A stretch of DNA of 64,000 nt from Virgisporangium ochraceum. Its GTDB lineage: Bacteria > Actinomycetota > Actinomycetes > Mycobacteriales > Micromonosporaceae. Shown here in pieces: positions 57,006 to 64,000 of the stretch (the first letter of the stretch is position 1; every line of letters begins with the position of its first letter). The stretch is from the NCBI RefSeq assembly GCF_016863655.1, contig NZ_BOPH01000084.1, forward strand, positions 38,866 through 102,865, read 5' to 3'. The translations under genes and the position numbers were made by a program. Below the pieces are notes generated by a model. The model was not told where the DNA came from. It did no database searches and saw only the letters and a program-made list of their open reading frames with translations.

Positions 57006-57869
57006 CTACCGGGACGTGTGCCGCAGGATCGCCTCGACCACGACGTCCCACACCGGTTCCGGCGGGTACTCGTGGCCGACCTTCGGCAGCGGCAGCAGGG
57101 TGGCGCCCGGGATCTCGCGGGCCAGCGCCTCACCGTGGGCGAGCGGGAACAGCGGGTCGTCGGTGCCGTGGAGGACCAGCGTCGGCGCGGTGATCCCACC
57201 CAGCCGGCCGCGGACCGGTTCGCCGCCCTCGAGGATCCAGTGGTTGGTCTGGCTCGCCGCGATGTCGGTGGTGCGGTCGTAGATCCGGCCGACGAGCGCG
57301 CGGACGCGCGGTTCGTCGACGCCGTACCCGCCGGAGAACGGGTGGAAGCTGGCGACGATGTGCTCGACGACCGCGGCCCGGTCGGCCCAGTCGGGTTCGG
57401 GTGCGGGGTTGGAGAACGCGGCCGCGACGCGCGGCTCGGGTGCCGGCAGGTCGGGCCGGTCGGGGCCACCCGGTCCGCCGGGTGACGTCGACATGAGCGT
57501 CAGCGTGGCGACGAGGTCGGGGTGGTCGACCGCGAGGTGCTGGGACATCCCGGCGCCCATCGACAGGCCCACGAGGTGCACCGGGGCGAGGCCCAGCGCG
57601 TCGACCAGCCCGACCACGTCGGCGACGAGGTCGGGGCCGCCGTAGTTCGGCTTCCCGGCCGGCGAGGCGGTGCTGCGCCCCGTGTCACGCAGGTCGTACC
57701 GCACGACCCGGCGTCCTCCGGCGGCCAGCCGTTCGCAGAAGGCGTCCTCCCACCAGTCCATGGAGCTGGCCGCGCCGCCGATGAGCAGCACGGCGGGGTC
57801 GGTGGGCGCGCCGAACTCCTGCACGCACAGGTCGACCCCGTTCCCGGAAACCATCTTCTCCGGATGCAT
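57006..57869 (-). CDS. alpha/beta hydrolase
   Basis: Alpha/beta-fold hydrolase of 287 residues with the nucleophile Ser103 in VGLSMGAG, the acid in LHGTDDPLFPL and the His in KVGHEYPPEPV. VLLIGGAASSMDWWED forms the oxyanion region. Sequence resembles the group related to AknC/RdmC-type esterases and generic carboxyl esterases. Expression is probably controlled by the divergent HxlR regulator through the nested palindrome at 57881-57916. Substrate unknown. Confidence 0.88.
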   Translation of the reverse strand: MHPEKMVSGNGVDLCVQEFGAPTDPAVLLIGGAASSMDWWEDAFCERLAAGGRRVVRYDLRDTGRSTASPAGKPNYGGPDLVADVVGLVDALGLAPVHLVGLSMGAGMSQHLAVDHPDLVATLTLMSTSPGGPGGPDRPDLPAPEPRVAAAFSNPAPEPDWADRAAVVEHIVASFHPFSGGYGVDEPRVRALVGRIYDRTTDIAASQTNHWILEGGEPVRGRLGGITAPTLVLHGTDDPLFPLAHGEALAREIPGATLLPLPKVGHEYPPEPVWDVVVEAILRHTSR

Positions 57870-57880
57870 GGCCAGCCCTT

Positions 57881-57916
57881 CTATCGATTTGATAGTTCAA
57901 GCTATCATCTCGATAG
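57881..57916. promoter_or_regulatory. nested palindromic operator, hydrolase/HxlR
   Basis: TGATAG-ttcaag-CTATCA is the perfect core (57890-57907). The outer arms CTATCGAT and ATCTCGATAG extend it so that bases 57881-57895 and 57902-57916 match at 13 of 15 positions. It lies 12 bases from the hydrolase start and 29 bases from the regulator start. Size and symmetry fit an HxlR dimer or dimer pair. Confidence 0.8.
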
Positions 57917-57945
57917 TCGGTTCGGTCAAGTGCTGAGGAGACCCC

Positions 57946-58638
57946 GTGACGGCGGAGCGGCGGTACGGCGAGGCATGCCCGGTGGCCCACGCGCTGGACG
58001 TGATCGGTGACCGGTGGGCGCTGCTCGTGGTCCGGGAGCTGCGGCTCGGGCCGAGGCGGTACAGCGACCTCCAGACGGCCCTGCCCGGCGCGGGCCCCAA
58101 CGTGCTGACCCGGCGGCTGCGCGACCTGGAGGCCGGCGGCGTGCTGACCCGCCGCACGCTGCCGCCGCCGGCCGCCGCGCAGGTCTACGAGCTGACCCCG
58201 TGGGGCGCCGACCTCGAACCGGTGTTCCGCGCGCTGGCGCGCTGGGGCGTCGGGTCGCCGGTCCCCCGCGAGGGCCGCCTCACCGCCGACTCGGTGATGC
58301 TCGGGCTGCGCACGTTCTTCGACGCCGACCGGGTGCCGCGGCCGTGGACGGCCCTCTTCGAGTTCCGCCTCGACCGGCACGTGTTCCGCCTGCGCGTGGA
58401 GAACGGCCGGCTCACCGAGCTCGCCCGCGGCCCCGCCGACACGCCCGATGTCGTCGTGGCCGGGCCCCAGGCTCAGGTCCAGGCCGTCCTCGACGGCGCT
58501 CCGCCATGGGACCGCGTGAGCGTGACCGGCGACCCCGCCCTCCTCGACCGCCTGCTACGCGCGAGCCGCCCGACCTCCTCGGGTGCTCCGGCCCCGGCCG
58601 ACCTCACTCCCGGCCCTGGAGGACCGTCCGGAACGTGA
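57946..58638 (+). CDS. HxlR-family regulator with SCP2-like C-terminal domain
   Basis: Regulator of 230 residues. The N-terminal winged helix (ACPVAHALDVIGDRWALLVVRELRLGPRRYSDLQTAL) is classic HxlR, including the Cys near residue 11 that is redox-active in some members. A C-terminal domain of about 90 residues (VMLGLRTFFDADRVPRPWTALFEFRLDRHVF) resembles SCP2-type lipid-binding modules and may bind a ligand. It is divergent from the hydrolase and likely represses it. The end overlaps alkB by 35 bases, tail to tail. Confidence 0.88.
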   Translation: MTAERRYGEACPVAHALDVIGDRWALLVVRELRLGPRRYSDLQTALPGAGPNVLTRRLRDLEAGGVLTRRTLPPPAAAQVYELTPWGADLEPVFRALARWGVGSPVPREGRLTADSVMLGLRTFFDADRVPRPWTALFEFRLDRHVFRLRVENGRLTELARGPADTPDVVVAGPQAQVQAVLDGAPPWDRVSVTGDPALLDRLLRASRPTSSGAPAPADLTPGPGGPSGT

Positions 58639-59176
58639 CCGACACCCGCCTTCCCCGCTGGACACGCCCGCCACCCGGAGCCGGGTCGCTCCGGCGCGCC
58701 GCGATCGCGTGCCGCCACTCGTAGCGCGACGGCCCGGTCATCACGCTGAGGCTGCCCGGCCCGAGCCGGACACCGACCCGCTGCGCGCCGGTGGGCCCGG
58801 TGAAGTCCATGACGCAGGCCGACCCGAGGCTGACCGCCGCCACGGCCGGGCCGAAGCAGGGCACGCAGTCGATGTGCGCGCTGATGCCCTGGCCCGGCTC
58901 GTACTCGTTGACGATGACCTGGTCGGCCGGCTCGTCGGTGTGGCCCTCGGCGTGCAGGCGCTCGGCCAACTCGCGTGCCCAGCCGGGCACCGGGGTCGCC
59001 TCCCGTCCGCCGGCGACCGAACGGCGGCCGTAGTCGTACCGGTGACCGTAGTGCTGCACCCGCCGGCGCAGCTCGGACGACCACGGCGCGGCGTCGATGG
59101 TCGCGAGCAGACCGCGCTGGGCGGCCTCGTCGAGCCAGTCCGGTTGGTAGCGCAGGCCGGGAACCTCCGTCGTCAT
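58604..59176 (-). CDS. AlkB-type 2OG-Fe(II) dioxygenase
   Basis: Oxygenase of 190 residues related to AlkB, which removes alkyl groups from nucleic acid bases. VQHYGHRYDYGRR, VIVNEYEPGQGISAHIDCVPCFG (iron ligands His-x-Asp), YEWRHAI (second iron His) and RRVSVTFR (2-oxoglutarate Arg) are all present. The ATG at 59176 overlaps the stop of the RibD-C gene by ATGA, forming a two-gene operon. An upstream GTG is rejected. Confidence 0.9.
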   Translation of the reverse strand: MTTEVPGLRYQPDWLDEAAQRGLLATIDAAPWSSELRRRVQHYGHRYDYGRRSVAGGREATPVPGWARELAERLHAEGHTDEPADQVIVNEYEPGQGISAHIDCVPCFGPAVAAVSLGSACVMDFTGPTGAQRVGVRLGPGSLSVMTGPSRYEWRHAIAARRSDPAPGGGRVQRGRRVSVTFRTVLQGRE

Positions 59177-59760
59177 GGGGCCAACCAATCACACCGGTAC
59201 GACAGATGTGTCGCCTCCGGCGTCCCGACGGCCTCCTCGATCTCCAGGGCCGGCCCCGGTTCCCCGTCGAACAGGGCGGTGTCGAACAGGGCGGTGCCCG
59301 ACCCGAGCAGCAGCGGCACGACGTGCAGCCGCAGCCGGTTCACCAGCCCGGCGCGCAACGCCTGTCGGATGACCGACGCGCCGCCCATGATGTGCACGTT
59401 CCTGCCGCCCGCGGCCGTGACGGCCGCGCCGATCGCGGCCCGCACCCCGCCGGTGACGAACGTGAACGTGGTGCCGCCCCGGGTCACCGGCTCGTGGGGA
59501 CGGTGCGTCACCACGAACACCGGCATCCCGAAGAAGCCGTTCTCCGACGCCCATCCGTCGGTGTCGTCGTACACCCGCCGACCGGTGACGACCGCGCCGG
59601 AGGCGGCGAACGTCGCCGCGCTGAGCCGTCGTCCCTCGTCGTGACCGAGCCAGGCGTGCAGCCGTTCACCGCCGCGCCCGTAGCCCGGGTGGGTGTCCAG
59701 GTCAGGGCCGGTGACGTAGCCGTCGACCGACATCGAGATGTCCGCTTCCACAGTTGCCAT
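59173..59760 (-). CDS. RibD C-terminal/dihydrofolate-reductase-like protein
   Basis: Protein of 195 residues with the RibD-C fold: ADISMSVDGYVTGPD at the N-terminus, AASGAVVTGRRVYDDTDGW (nucleotide-binding), VFVVTHRPHEPVTRGGTTFTFVTGG and NVHIMGGASVIRQALRAGLVNRL. It probably reduces a small substrate with NADPH. An internal 15-base tandem repeat doubles TALFD near residue 160. The ATG is followed by a strong family N-terminus, and alkB is coupled downstream. Confidence 0.87.
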   Translation of the reverse strand: MATVEADISMSVDGYVTGPDLDTHPGYGRGGERLHAWLGHDEGRRLSAATFAASGAVVTGRRVYDDTDGWASENGFFGMPVFVVTHRPHEPVTRGGTTFTFVTGGVRAAIGAAVTAAGGRNVHIMGGASVIRQALRAGLVNRLRLHVVPLLLGSGTALFDTALFDGEPGPALEIEEAVGTPEATHLSYRCDWLAP

Positions 59761-59829
59761 ACCCGGGTAGACGCGGCCGCGGCCGGAACTCACCGGTGAT
59801 TCTGAAGATCTTCTTCCGTCGTTACCGGT

Positions 59830-60729
59830 ATGAACGTTGGTGTGGACTTCACGGACCTGACCCGCCGGCACCACCGTGAGCTGCACGTCCACTGTTACCG
59901 GATGCTCGGCTCCTACGAGGCCGCAGAGGACCACGTGCAGGAGGTGTTCCTGCGGGCCTGGCGTGCCCGCGACTCGTTCGAATCCCGGTCGAGCACGCGC
60001 ACGTGGCTGTACCGGATCGCCACCAACGCCTGCCTCGACACGCTGCGCCGGTCGACCCCGCGCCCGCAGCCGTACCCGGACCACCTCCTCGACGGGCACC
60101 CGGGCCCGGAGGCCGTCGCCGTCGGCCGCGAGACGATCTCGCTGGCGTTCCTCGCCGCGATCCAGCTGCTGCCGCCCCGCCAGCGCGCCGCGCTCATCCT
60201 GCGCGACGTGCTCGACTGGTCGGCCCGCGAGGTCGCCGACCTCCTCGACACGACCGTCACCGCCGCCAACAGCGCCCTGCAACGCGCCCGCGGGACGCTC
60301 CGCGCCCGCTGGCCGGCGGGCCGCGGCGACTGGGCGCCGGCCGAGGCCCCGGACGCCACCCAACGGAACCTGCTGGAGCGCTACATCGCCGCCCACGAGC
60401 GGGCCGACCCGGCAGCGCTGGTGGCCCTGCTACGCGAGGACGTCCGGCTGACCATCGAACCGGAGGTCGGCGAGTGGACCGGCCGCGCGGCGGTCGCCGG
60501 CGCCCTCCACGAGGGAATGACCACCCCCGGCGCGTGGCGGATGCTCCCGACGTCGGCGAACCGGCAACCGGCGGTCGCCGGGTACGTCCGCGCCGCCGGC
60601 GACACGGTGTTCCGCCCGTTCGTGCTGAGCGTCCTGAGCCCGGGCAGGGACGGCGACCTGGCCGCGATGGACGTGTTCCACGTCCCGGCGCTGTTCCCCG
60701 CATTCGGCCTGCCGCCCGGCCTTACCTAG
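59830..60729 (+). CDS. ECF sigma factor with SnoaL/NTF2-like C-terminal domain
   Basis: Sigma factor of 299 residues. Region 2 (YRMLGSYEAAEDHVQEVFLRAWRARDSF) and region 4 (LPPRQRAALILRDVLDWSAREVADLLDTTVTAANSALQRARGTL) are clear. From about residue 175 there is a C-terminal SnoaL-like domain (LLERYIAAHERADPAALVALLREDVRLTI), the arrangement seen in the SigG/SigJ-like and ECF41-type groups, where the extension controls activity in place of an anti-sigma factor. It is divergent from the RibD-C/alkB operon, which it may regulate. The end overlaps the next minus-strand gene by eight bases. Confidence 0.9.
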   Translation: MNVGVDFTDLTRRHHRELHVHCYRMLGSYEAAEDHVQEVFLRAWRARDSFESRSSTRTWLYRIATNACLDTLRRSTPRPQPYPDHLLDGHPGPEAVAVGRETISLAFLAAIQLLPPRQRAALILRDVLDWSAREVADLLDTTVTAANSALQRARGTLRARWPAGRGDWAPAEAPDATQRNLLERYIAAHERADPAALVALLREDVRLTIEPEVGEWTGRAAVAGALHEGMTTPGAWRMLPTSANRQPAVAGYVRAAGDTVFRPFVLSVLSPGRDGDLAAMDVFHVPALFPAFGLPPGLT

Positions 60730-61723
60730 CGAGCAGCTCCGCGGCCCGGGCGGTCATCGTCTCCACCACCGTCGCGGCGGGTTCGATCGTGCCGACGAGG
60801 CCGACGCCCTGCCCGGCGAGCAGGGCCATCTCCTCGAGGTCGCCCGTGGTCGCGTCGCGCATCGGGACGAGGTTGGAGAACCGGCGCATCTCGACGTCCA
60901 CGCCGCCCAGGGTGGTGTGCCCGATCACGGGCTGGTCGGGTCCGATGTCGGCGAGGCGGTCGTGCCACTCGGTCACCACGCGGTTGCGCAGCACCCGGGT
61001 CGGGTTGAAGCGGGGGTTCTCCGGGCCGAAGATGCCGGTCAGGGCCGTCGCGGTCGCCGAGGCGGTTACCAGCCGCTCCTTGTAGCCGTCGTGGGCCTGC
61101 GACTCGGTGGTGGCGACGAACCGCGTGCCGACCCACGCGCCGTCGGCGCCCAGCATCAGCGCGGCGGCCAGTCCGCGACCGTCGGCGATGCCGCCCGACG
61201 CCAGCACCTGCGTCGGCGCCACGGCGTCGACGACCAGCGGCACGAGCACGAACGTCGGCAGGGTCGCGAAGTTGTGGCCGCCCGCCTCCTGTCCCTGCGC
61301 CACGATCACGTCGACGCCGTCGTCGGCGGCGCGGCGCGCGTCCACTGTGGACCCCACCTGCTCGAAGACCCGCACACCGGCCGCGTGCAGGCGGTCGATC
61401 CACGCCCGGGACGGGTGCCCCCAGTGGAACGAGACCACGGGAACGCCGGCCTCGCAGGCGACCGCGACGTGGTCCACCGTGGCCAGTGGCGTGATCAGGT
61501 TGACGTTGAACGGCTTCGCCGTCCGGGCGCGGACGGCCGCGATCAGCGCGGCCAGGGCCGGCGGCGGCATCAGCCCGACGCCCACGGCGCCAAGCCCGCC
61601 CGCCTCGCTGACCGCGACGGCGAGATCTGGCGTCATTCCGACGAAGGCCATGCCGGCCTGGGCGACCGGCGTGGTGAGACCGTACGCTTCGGTGAACCGC
61701 GTGTGCAGCGTCGTCGATGTCAT
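60722..61723 (-). CDS. nitronate monooxygenase / NPD-like flavoprotein
   Basis: TIM-barrel FMN protein of 333 residues. TTPVAQAGMAFVGMTPDLAVAVSEAGGLGAVG starts the fold, IVAQGQEAGGHNF is the flavin/substrate segment with the conserved His, and LASGGIADGRGLAAALMLGADGAWVGTRF binds the FMN phosphate. Members oxidise alkyl nitronates or act as enoyl reductases, so the substrate is open. The ATG at 61723 begins MTSTTLHTRF. It is divergent from an AraC regulator that may control it. Confidence 0.87.
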   Translation of the reverse strand: MTSTTLHTRFTEAYGLTTPVAQAGMAFVGMTPDLAVAVSEAGGLGAVGVGLMPPPALAALIAAVRARTAKPFNVNLITPLATVDHVAVACEAGVPVVSFHWGHPSRAWIDRLHAAGVRVFEQVGSTVDARRAADDGVDVIVAQGQEAGGHNFATLPTFVLVPLVVDAVAPTQVLASGGIADGRGLAAALMLGADGAWVGTRFVATTESQAHDGYKERLVTASATATALTGIFGPENPRFNPTRVLRNRVVTEWHDRLADIGPDQPVIGHTTLGGVDVEMRRFSNLVPMRDATTGDLEEMALLAGQGVGLVGTIEPAATVVETMTARAAELLAR

Positions 61724-62793
61724 GGCGGCACGGTGGCAGACCGCGCCGGTGCGGGTGTCGCATCCGGCGCACGGCGCCTCGCACCGCGTGCAACCGTCGG
61801 CCACCCGACAGGGGCGACAATGACCCGCACCTGGTCCACAGTGGACACCCAACCGCGGGAACAGTTCGCCTACTGGCGCGAGCTGATCTGCGAGGCCTTC
61901 CTCGACCTCAGCCCCGAGTCGCCGCAGCGCGACCGGTTCCGCGGGACGGTCACCCAGTGGCCGTCGGGGATCGCGCGCATCGGGTCGCAGCCGCAGCGGG
62001 TGCGGCGCACCGGCCGCGACATCGAGCGGGCGCCGCGCGCCGGCTACTACGCCAACCTGCAGGTGCGCGGCAGCAGCGTGATGCGCCAGGCCGGCCGCAC
62101 CGCCGTGCTCGCGCCCGGCGACCTCGCCGTGGTCTACACCGACGAGCCGTTCGAGTTCGAGTTCGGCTCCGACTTCACCCAGCTGTCGCTGTTCGTACCC
62201 GGCCGGCTGCTGCACACCCGGCGCACCGCCACCCGCGTGGGCACCGCCGTCGGCGTGGGTGCCGCGGTGCGGCACGCGATGACCGCCCTCGCCGGATCGT
62301 CGGTGGCTCCCGGGTCCGCCACCCGGCTCGCCGCGCTGACCGCCGGTCTCCTCCAGGTCGCGACCAGCGCTGACGCGGTCACCACCGCCGACACCGCCGC
62401 GACCGGCCGCGACCACCGCGCGGCGCTGACCGACATCGCGGAGCATCTCGCCGACGACGACCTGTCGCCGGCCGCGACCGCCCGCCGGTTGGGGATCTCG
62501 GTGCGCTCGCTGCACGGGCTGTTCGCCGGCCGCGAACGCTCCTACGCCGGCACCGTCCGCCGGATGCGGCTGGAGCTGGCGCTGCGCACGCTGCGCGACC
62601 CCGGGCTGGGCCACCTGCGGGTGGTCGACATCGCCGCCGAGGCGGGGTTCGGCGACGTCGCGAGCTTCCACCGTGCGTTCCGCCGCGAGTTCGGCCGCAC
62701 GCCGGCGAGCGTCCGCCTCACGCCTCGGTGACCACCACGCAGCAGCGTCCCGGAGCCGGCGCGAGCCGCGCCCGACGACGGTCCACTGTGGAC
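61340..62793. repeat. three copies of the 13-base palindrome GTCCACwGTGGAC
   Basis: Exact copies lie at 61340-61352, 61834-61846 and 62781-62793, inside three different genes on both strands. In the AraC gene the bases encode Ser-Thr-Val-Asp using the rare ACA codon. Near matches occur elsewhere in the window. Confidence 0.7.
61820..62731 (+). CDS. AraC-family transcriptional regulator
   Basis: Regulator of 303 residues. The N-terminal 200 residues are the AraC-binding-2 type (DTQPREQFAYWRELICEAFLDL and VYTDEPFEFEFG), and the C-terminal 100 hold two HTH motifs (LSPAATARRLGISVRSLHGLF and LRVVDIAAEAGFGDVASFHRAFRREFG). The ATG at 61820 follows GGGGCGAC. It probably activates the divergent nitronate-monooxygenase-like gene. 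The end overlaps the next minus-strand gene by 14 bases. Confidence 0.9.
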   Translation: MTRTWSTVDTQPREQFAYWRELICEAFLDLSPESPQRDRFRGTVTQWPSGIARIGSQPQRVRRTGRDIERAPRAGYYANLQVRGSSVMRQAGRTAVLAPGDLAVVYTDEPFEFEFGSDFTQLSLFVPGRLLHTRRTATRVGTAVGVGAAVRHAMTALAGSSVAPGSATRLAALTAGLLQVATSADAVTTADTAATGRDHRAALTDIAEHLADDDLSPAATARRLGISVRSLHGLFAGRERSYAGTVRRMRLELALRTLRDPGLGHLRVVDIAAEAGFGDVASFHRAFRREFGRTPASVRLTPR

Positions 62794-63383
62794 CGCAGCC
62801 CGGTGAGCACGCCGTCGATCAGGTCGAGGTTCATGCCGCACACCAGCTCGGTGTGCGTCTGCGCGAGCCCGCCGAACGGGCAGTTGGCCAGCGTGACGCC
62901 GGCGTCGTCGGCGCGCGGTTCGTAGCCGTTCTCGGCGAGCACCTCGGCGAGGTCGGTGGCCCGCTCCCCCAACGCCGTGCCGAACGCGCGGGCGGCCGAA
63001 CCGAGCGCCTCGGTCACCGGGGTCCCGCCGCTCTGTGCCGCCGCGATCGCCTCGACCATGATCCGTGAGGCCAGGTCGTAGCGCCGTTCCGGCAGGCTCA
63101 CCGCCACGTCGCGCGCCGCCCGCCGGTAGAGCTTGGTGGGACGGCCGGCGCCGGGACCGCCGCGACCCGGTGGCCGCCGGTACTCGACGTCGAGCAGCCC
63201 GTCGGACTCCAGCTTGTCCAGGTGGAACTTGGCGACGTGGTGGGCCACGCCGACGCCGGCGGCGGCCTGGTCGCGGCTGACCGCGTCGGGCTGCCCCACG
63301 ACGAACCGGTACAGCGACCGGCGGACCGGTTCACCGAGCGCGGCCACCCGCGCGACCTGCGTGTCGAAGTCCTCTGGAGTCAC
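62718..63383 (-). CDS. HTH repressor with C-terminal Cys cluster (SufR-like)
   Basis: Protein of 221 residues. The N-terminal winged helix (ALGEPVRRSLYRFVVGQPDAVSRDQAAAGVGVAHHVAKFHLDKL) is ArsR/DeoR-like. The C-terminus carries Cys in ANCPFGGLAQTHTELVCGMNL and in GRCCVVV, a spacing like that of SufR-type regulators that bind a [4Fe-4S] or [2Fe-2S] cluster. It could sense redox state or nitric oxide. It is divergent from the DoxX gene, and TCTAAC repeats between them are likely operators. The GTG start follows GAGGAGGGG. Confidence 0.85.
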   Translation of the reverse strand: MTPEDFDTQVARVAALGEPVRRSLYRFVVGQPDAVSRDQAAAGVGVAHHVAKFHLDKLESDGLLDVEYRRPPGRGGPGAGRPTKLYRRAARDVAVSLPERRYDLASRIMVEAIAAAQSGGTPVTEALGSAARAFGTALGERATDLAEVLAENGYEPRADDAGVTLANCPFGGLAQTHTELVCGMNLDLIDGVLTGLRSTVDRRRARLAPAPGRCCVVVTEA

Positions 63384-63394
63384 GGCACCCCTCC

Positions 63395-63445
63395 TCTAAC
63401 AGACAGAGTAGTTGACGAAAGAATCCCACCCTTCTAACGTACAGA
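63395..63445. promoter_or_regulatory. doxX promoter with two direct-repeat operators
   Basis: TTGACG (63412-63417), 17-base spacer and TAACGT (63435-63440) make a good promoter for the DoxX gene. TCTAAC-nn-ACAGA occurs at 63395-63407 and 63433-63445, 38 bases apart; the second copy covers the -10. These are probable sites for the divergent repressor. Confidence 0.75.
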
Positions 63446-63476
63446 TTGACTTCTCCTAGAAGGAGGGACAGCTCGA

Positions 63477-63887
63477 ATGACAGCCGTAGACAACCGCGAA
63501 CGCCTGCGCACCGATCCCGTCTTCCAGGCGTTCTGGCTGCTCCGCATCGGGTTCACGGTGGCGCCGGTGCTGTTCGGTCTCGACAAGTTCTTCAACCTGC
63601 TCACCGACTGGCCCGGCTACCTGGCCCCGACCATCGACGACCTCGTTCCCGGCACCGCCCAGCAGGCGATGTACGCCGTCGGGGTCGTCGAGATCGTGGC
63701 CGGCATCGTGGTGCTGCTGATGCCCCGCTTCGGCGGCTACCTGGTGGCGGCCTGGCTCGCGGGCATCATCCTCAACCTGCTCCTGATCCCCGACTACTAC
63801 GACATCGCCCTGCGCGACTTCGGCCTGCTGCTGGCCGCCCTGACCCTCGCGCGCCTGGCCACGGCCGTACCGGCCCGCAGAACCTGA
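63477..63887 (+). CDS. DoxX-family membrane protein
   Basis: Membrane protein of 136 residues with four predicted helices: FWLLRIGFTVAPVLFGLDKFF, a second after YAVGVVEIVAGIVVLLM, then LVAAWLAGIILNLLLI and FGLLLAALTLARLATAV. DoxX proteins take part in thiol/redox homeostasis complexes at the membrane in some actinobacteria. AGAAGGAGGG precedes the ATG. Control by the Cys-cluster repressor would fit a redox role. Confidence 0.87.
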   Translation: MTAVDNRERLRTDPVFQAFWLLRIGFTVAPVLFGLDKFFNLLTDWPGYLAPTIDDLVPGTAQQAMYAVGVVEIVAGIVVLLMPRFGGYLVAAWLAGIILNLLLIPDYYDIALRDFGLLLAALTLARLATAVPARRT

Positions 63888-63903
63888 TTCCGTGGTGGGG
63901 AGG

Positions 63904-64000
63904 CGGCACGTCGCCGGTGCGGCGGCGGCGTGCCGCCGGTGCGGCGGCGCTCACGGTGCCCCCTCTCCGCCGATCTTGCAGTTGTGGCCTCCATCAAAAC
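63904..64000. repeat. hairpin, tandem repeat and partial palindrome at the window end
   Basis: CGGCACG (63904-63910) pairs with CGTGCCG (63929-63935), a likely doxX terminator. CGCCGGTGCGGCGGCG occurs at 63912 and again at 63934. From 63971 the sequence begins CGATCTTGCAGTTG, sharing its first eight bases with the palindrome at 9479; its other arm would lie beyond the window. No gene is seen. Confidence 0.55.

Noticed and set aside
1..64000. CRISPR arrays, rRNA operons, transposases, phage genes
   Set aside because: No evenly spaced repeats, rRNA sequence or recognisable mobile-element proteins were seen on either strand.

Overview
The window is about 70% G+C with the codon bias, dense packing and ATGA start/stop overlaps of a filamentous actinomycete. 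A complete KstR-type cholesterol catabolic locus, a conservon (CvnABCD), PadR, HxlR, WYL and AraC regulators and an ECF sigma factor fit the Mycobacteriales/Pseudonocardiales; Pseudonocardiaceae is my best guess, but this is inference, because no rRNA or housekeeping marker is present to place it.

Bases 1-32189 are the sterol locus. From left to right it holds a partial gene, ltp4, ltp3 and a secreted cholesterol oxidase (+); cyp125 (-) divergent from fadA5 (+); an unrelated three-gene island (PadR, its membrane partner and a large membrane protein; 6392-9461); hsaA-hsaD-hsaC-hsaB (-) divergent from kshA, a small Cys protein and kshB (+); hsaE-hsaG-hsaF preceded by a KstD-family flavoprotein (-), divergent from kstD (+); the six-gene side-chain operon fadE34-chsE1-chsE2-chsH2-chsH1-ltp2 (-); kstR (+); a second canonical kstD with an SRPBCC gene (-); and a thioesterase (+). 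Together these cover side-chain activation (CYP125), side-chain beta-oxidation and retro-aldol cleavage (FadE34, ChsE1/E2, ChsH1/H2, Ltp2, FadA5, Ltp3/4), ring A/B opening (KstD, KshAB) and ring A degradation (HsaA-G). Five good KstR operators with an AAC-N2-GTT core lie at 5226, 13108, 20018, 28404 and 31418. At three divergent pairs the operator overlaps a symmetric TATA-centred -10 that could fire both ways.

Bases 32473-43938 hold an ion-transporter/universal-stress pair, an unknown protein, an acetyltransferase, a complete conservon, an orphan membrane protein, a YtrA-type GntR/ABC operon with a perfect palindromic operator, and a WYL regulator divergent from ridA and an SRPBCC gene. Bases 43958-50729 hold a methyltransferase, a polysaccharide deacetylase with a structured leader, a VOC protein, a degenerate tRNA-Met-like cloverleaf lying in the 5' leader of an ankyrin-repeat gene, an XRE regulator, an NAD-dependent DNA ligase and a TM2 protein.

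Bases 50910-64000 hold a 1243-residue secreted protein with three DUF4082-like repeats, a frameshifted two-TM gene, a CDF metal exporter, small membrane and thioredoxin-fold genes, an alpha/beta hydrolase divergent from an HxlR regulator, AlkB and RibD-C genes, an ECF sigma factor, a nitronate-monooxygenase-like protein, an AraC regulator, and a Cys-rich HTH repressor divergent from a DoxX protein. The items most worth following up are the tRNA-like mRNA leader (46414-46518), the KstR-controlled bidirectional promoters with apparently leaderless kstD, and a short element that seems to have inserted exactly in the stop/start overlap upstream of kshB. No rRNA, CRISPR array, prophage or transposase was seen.
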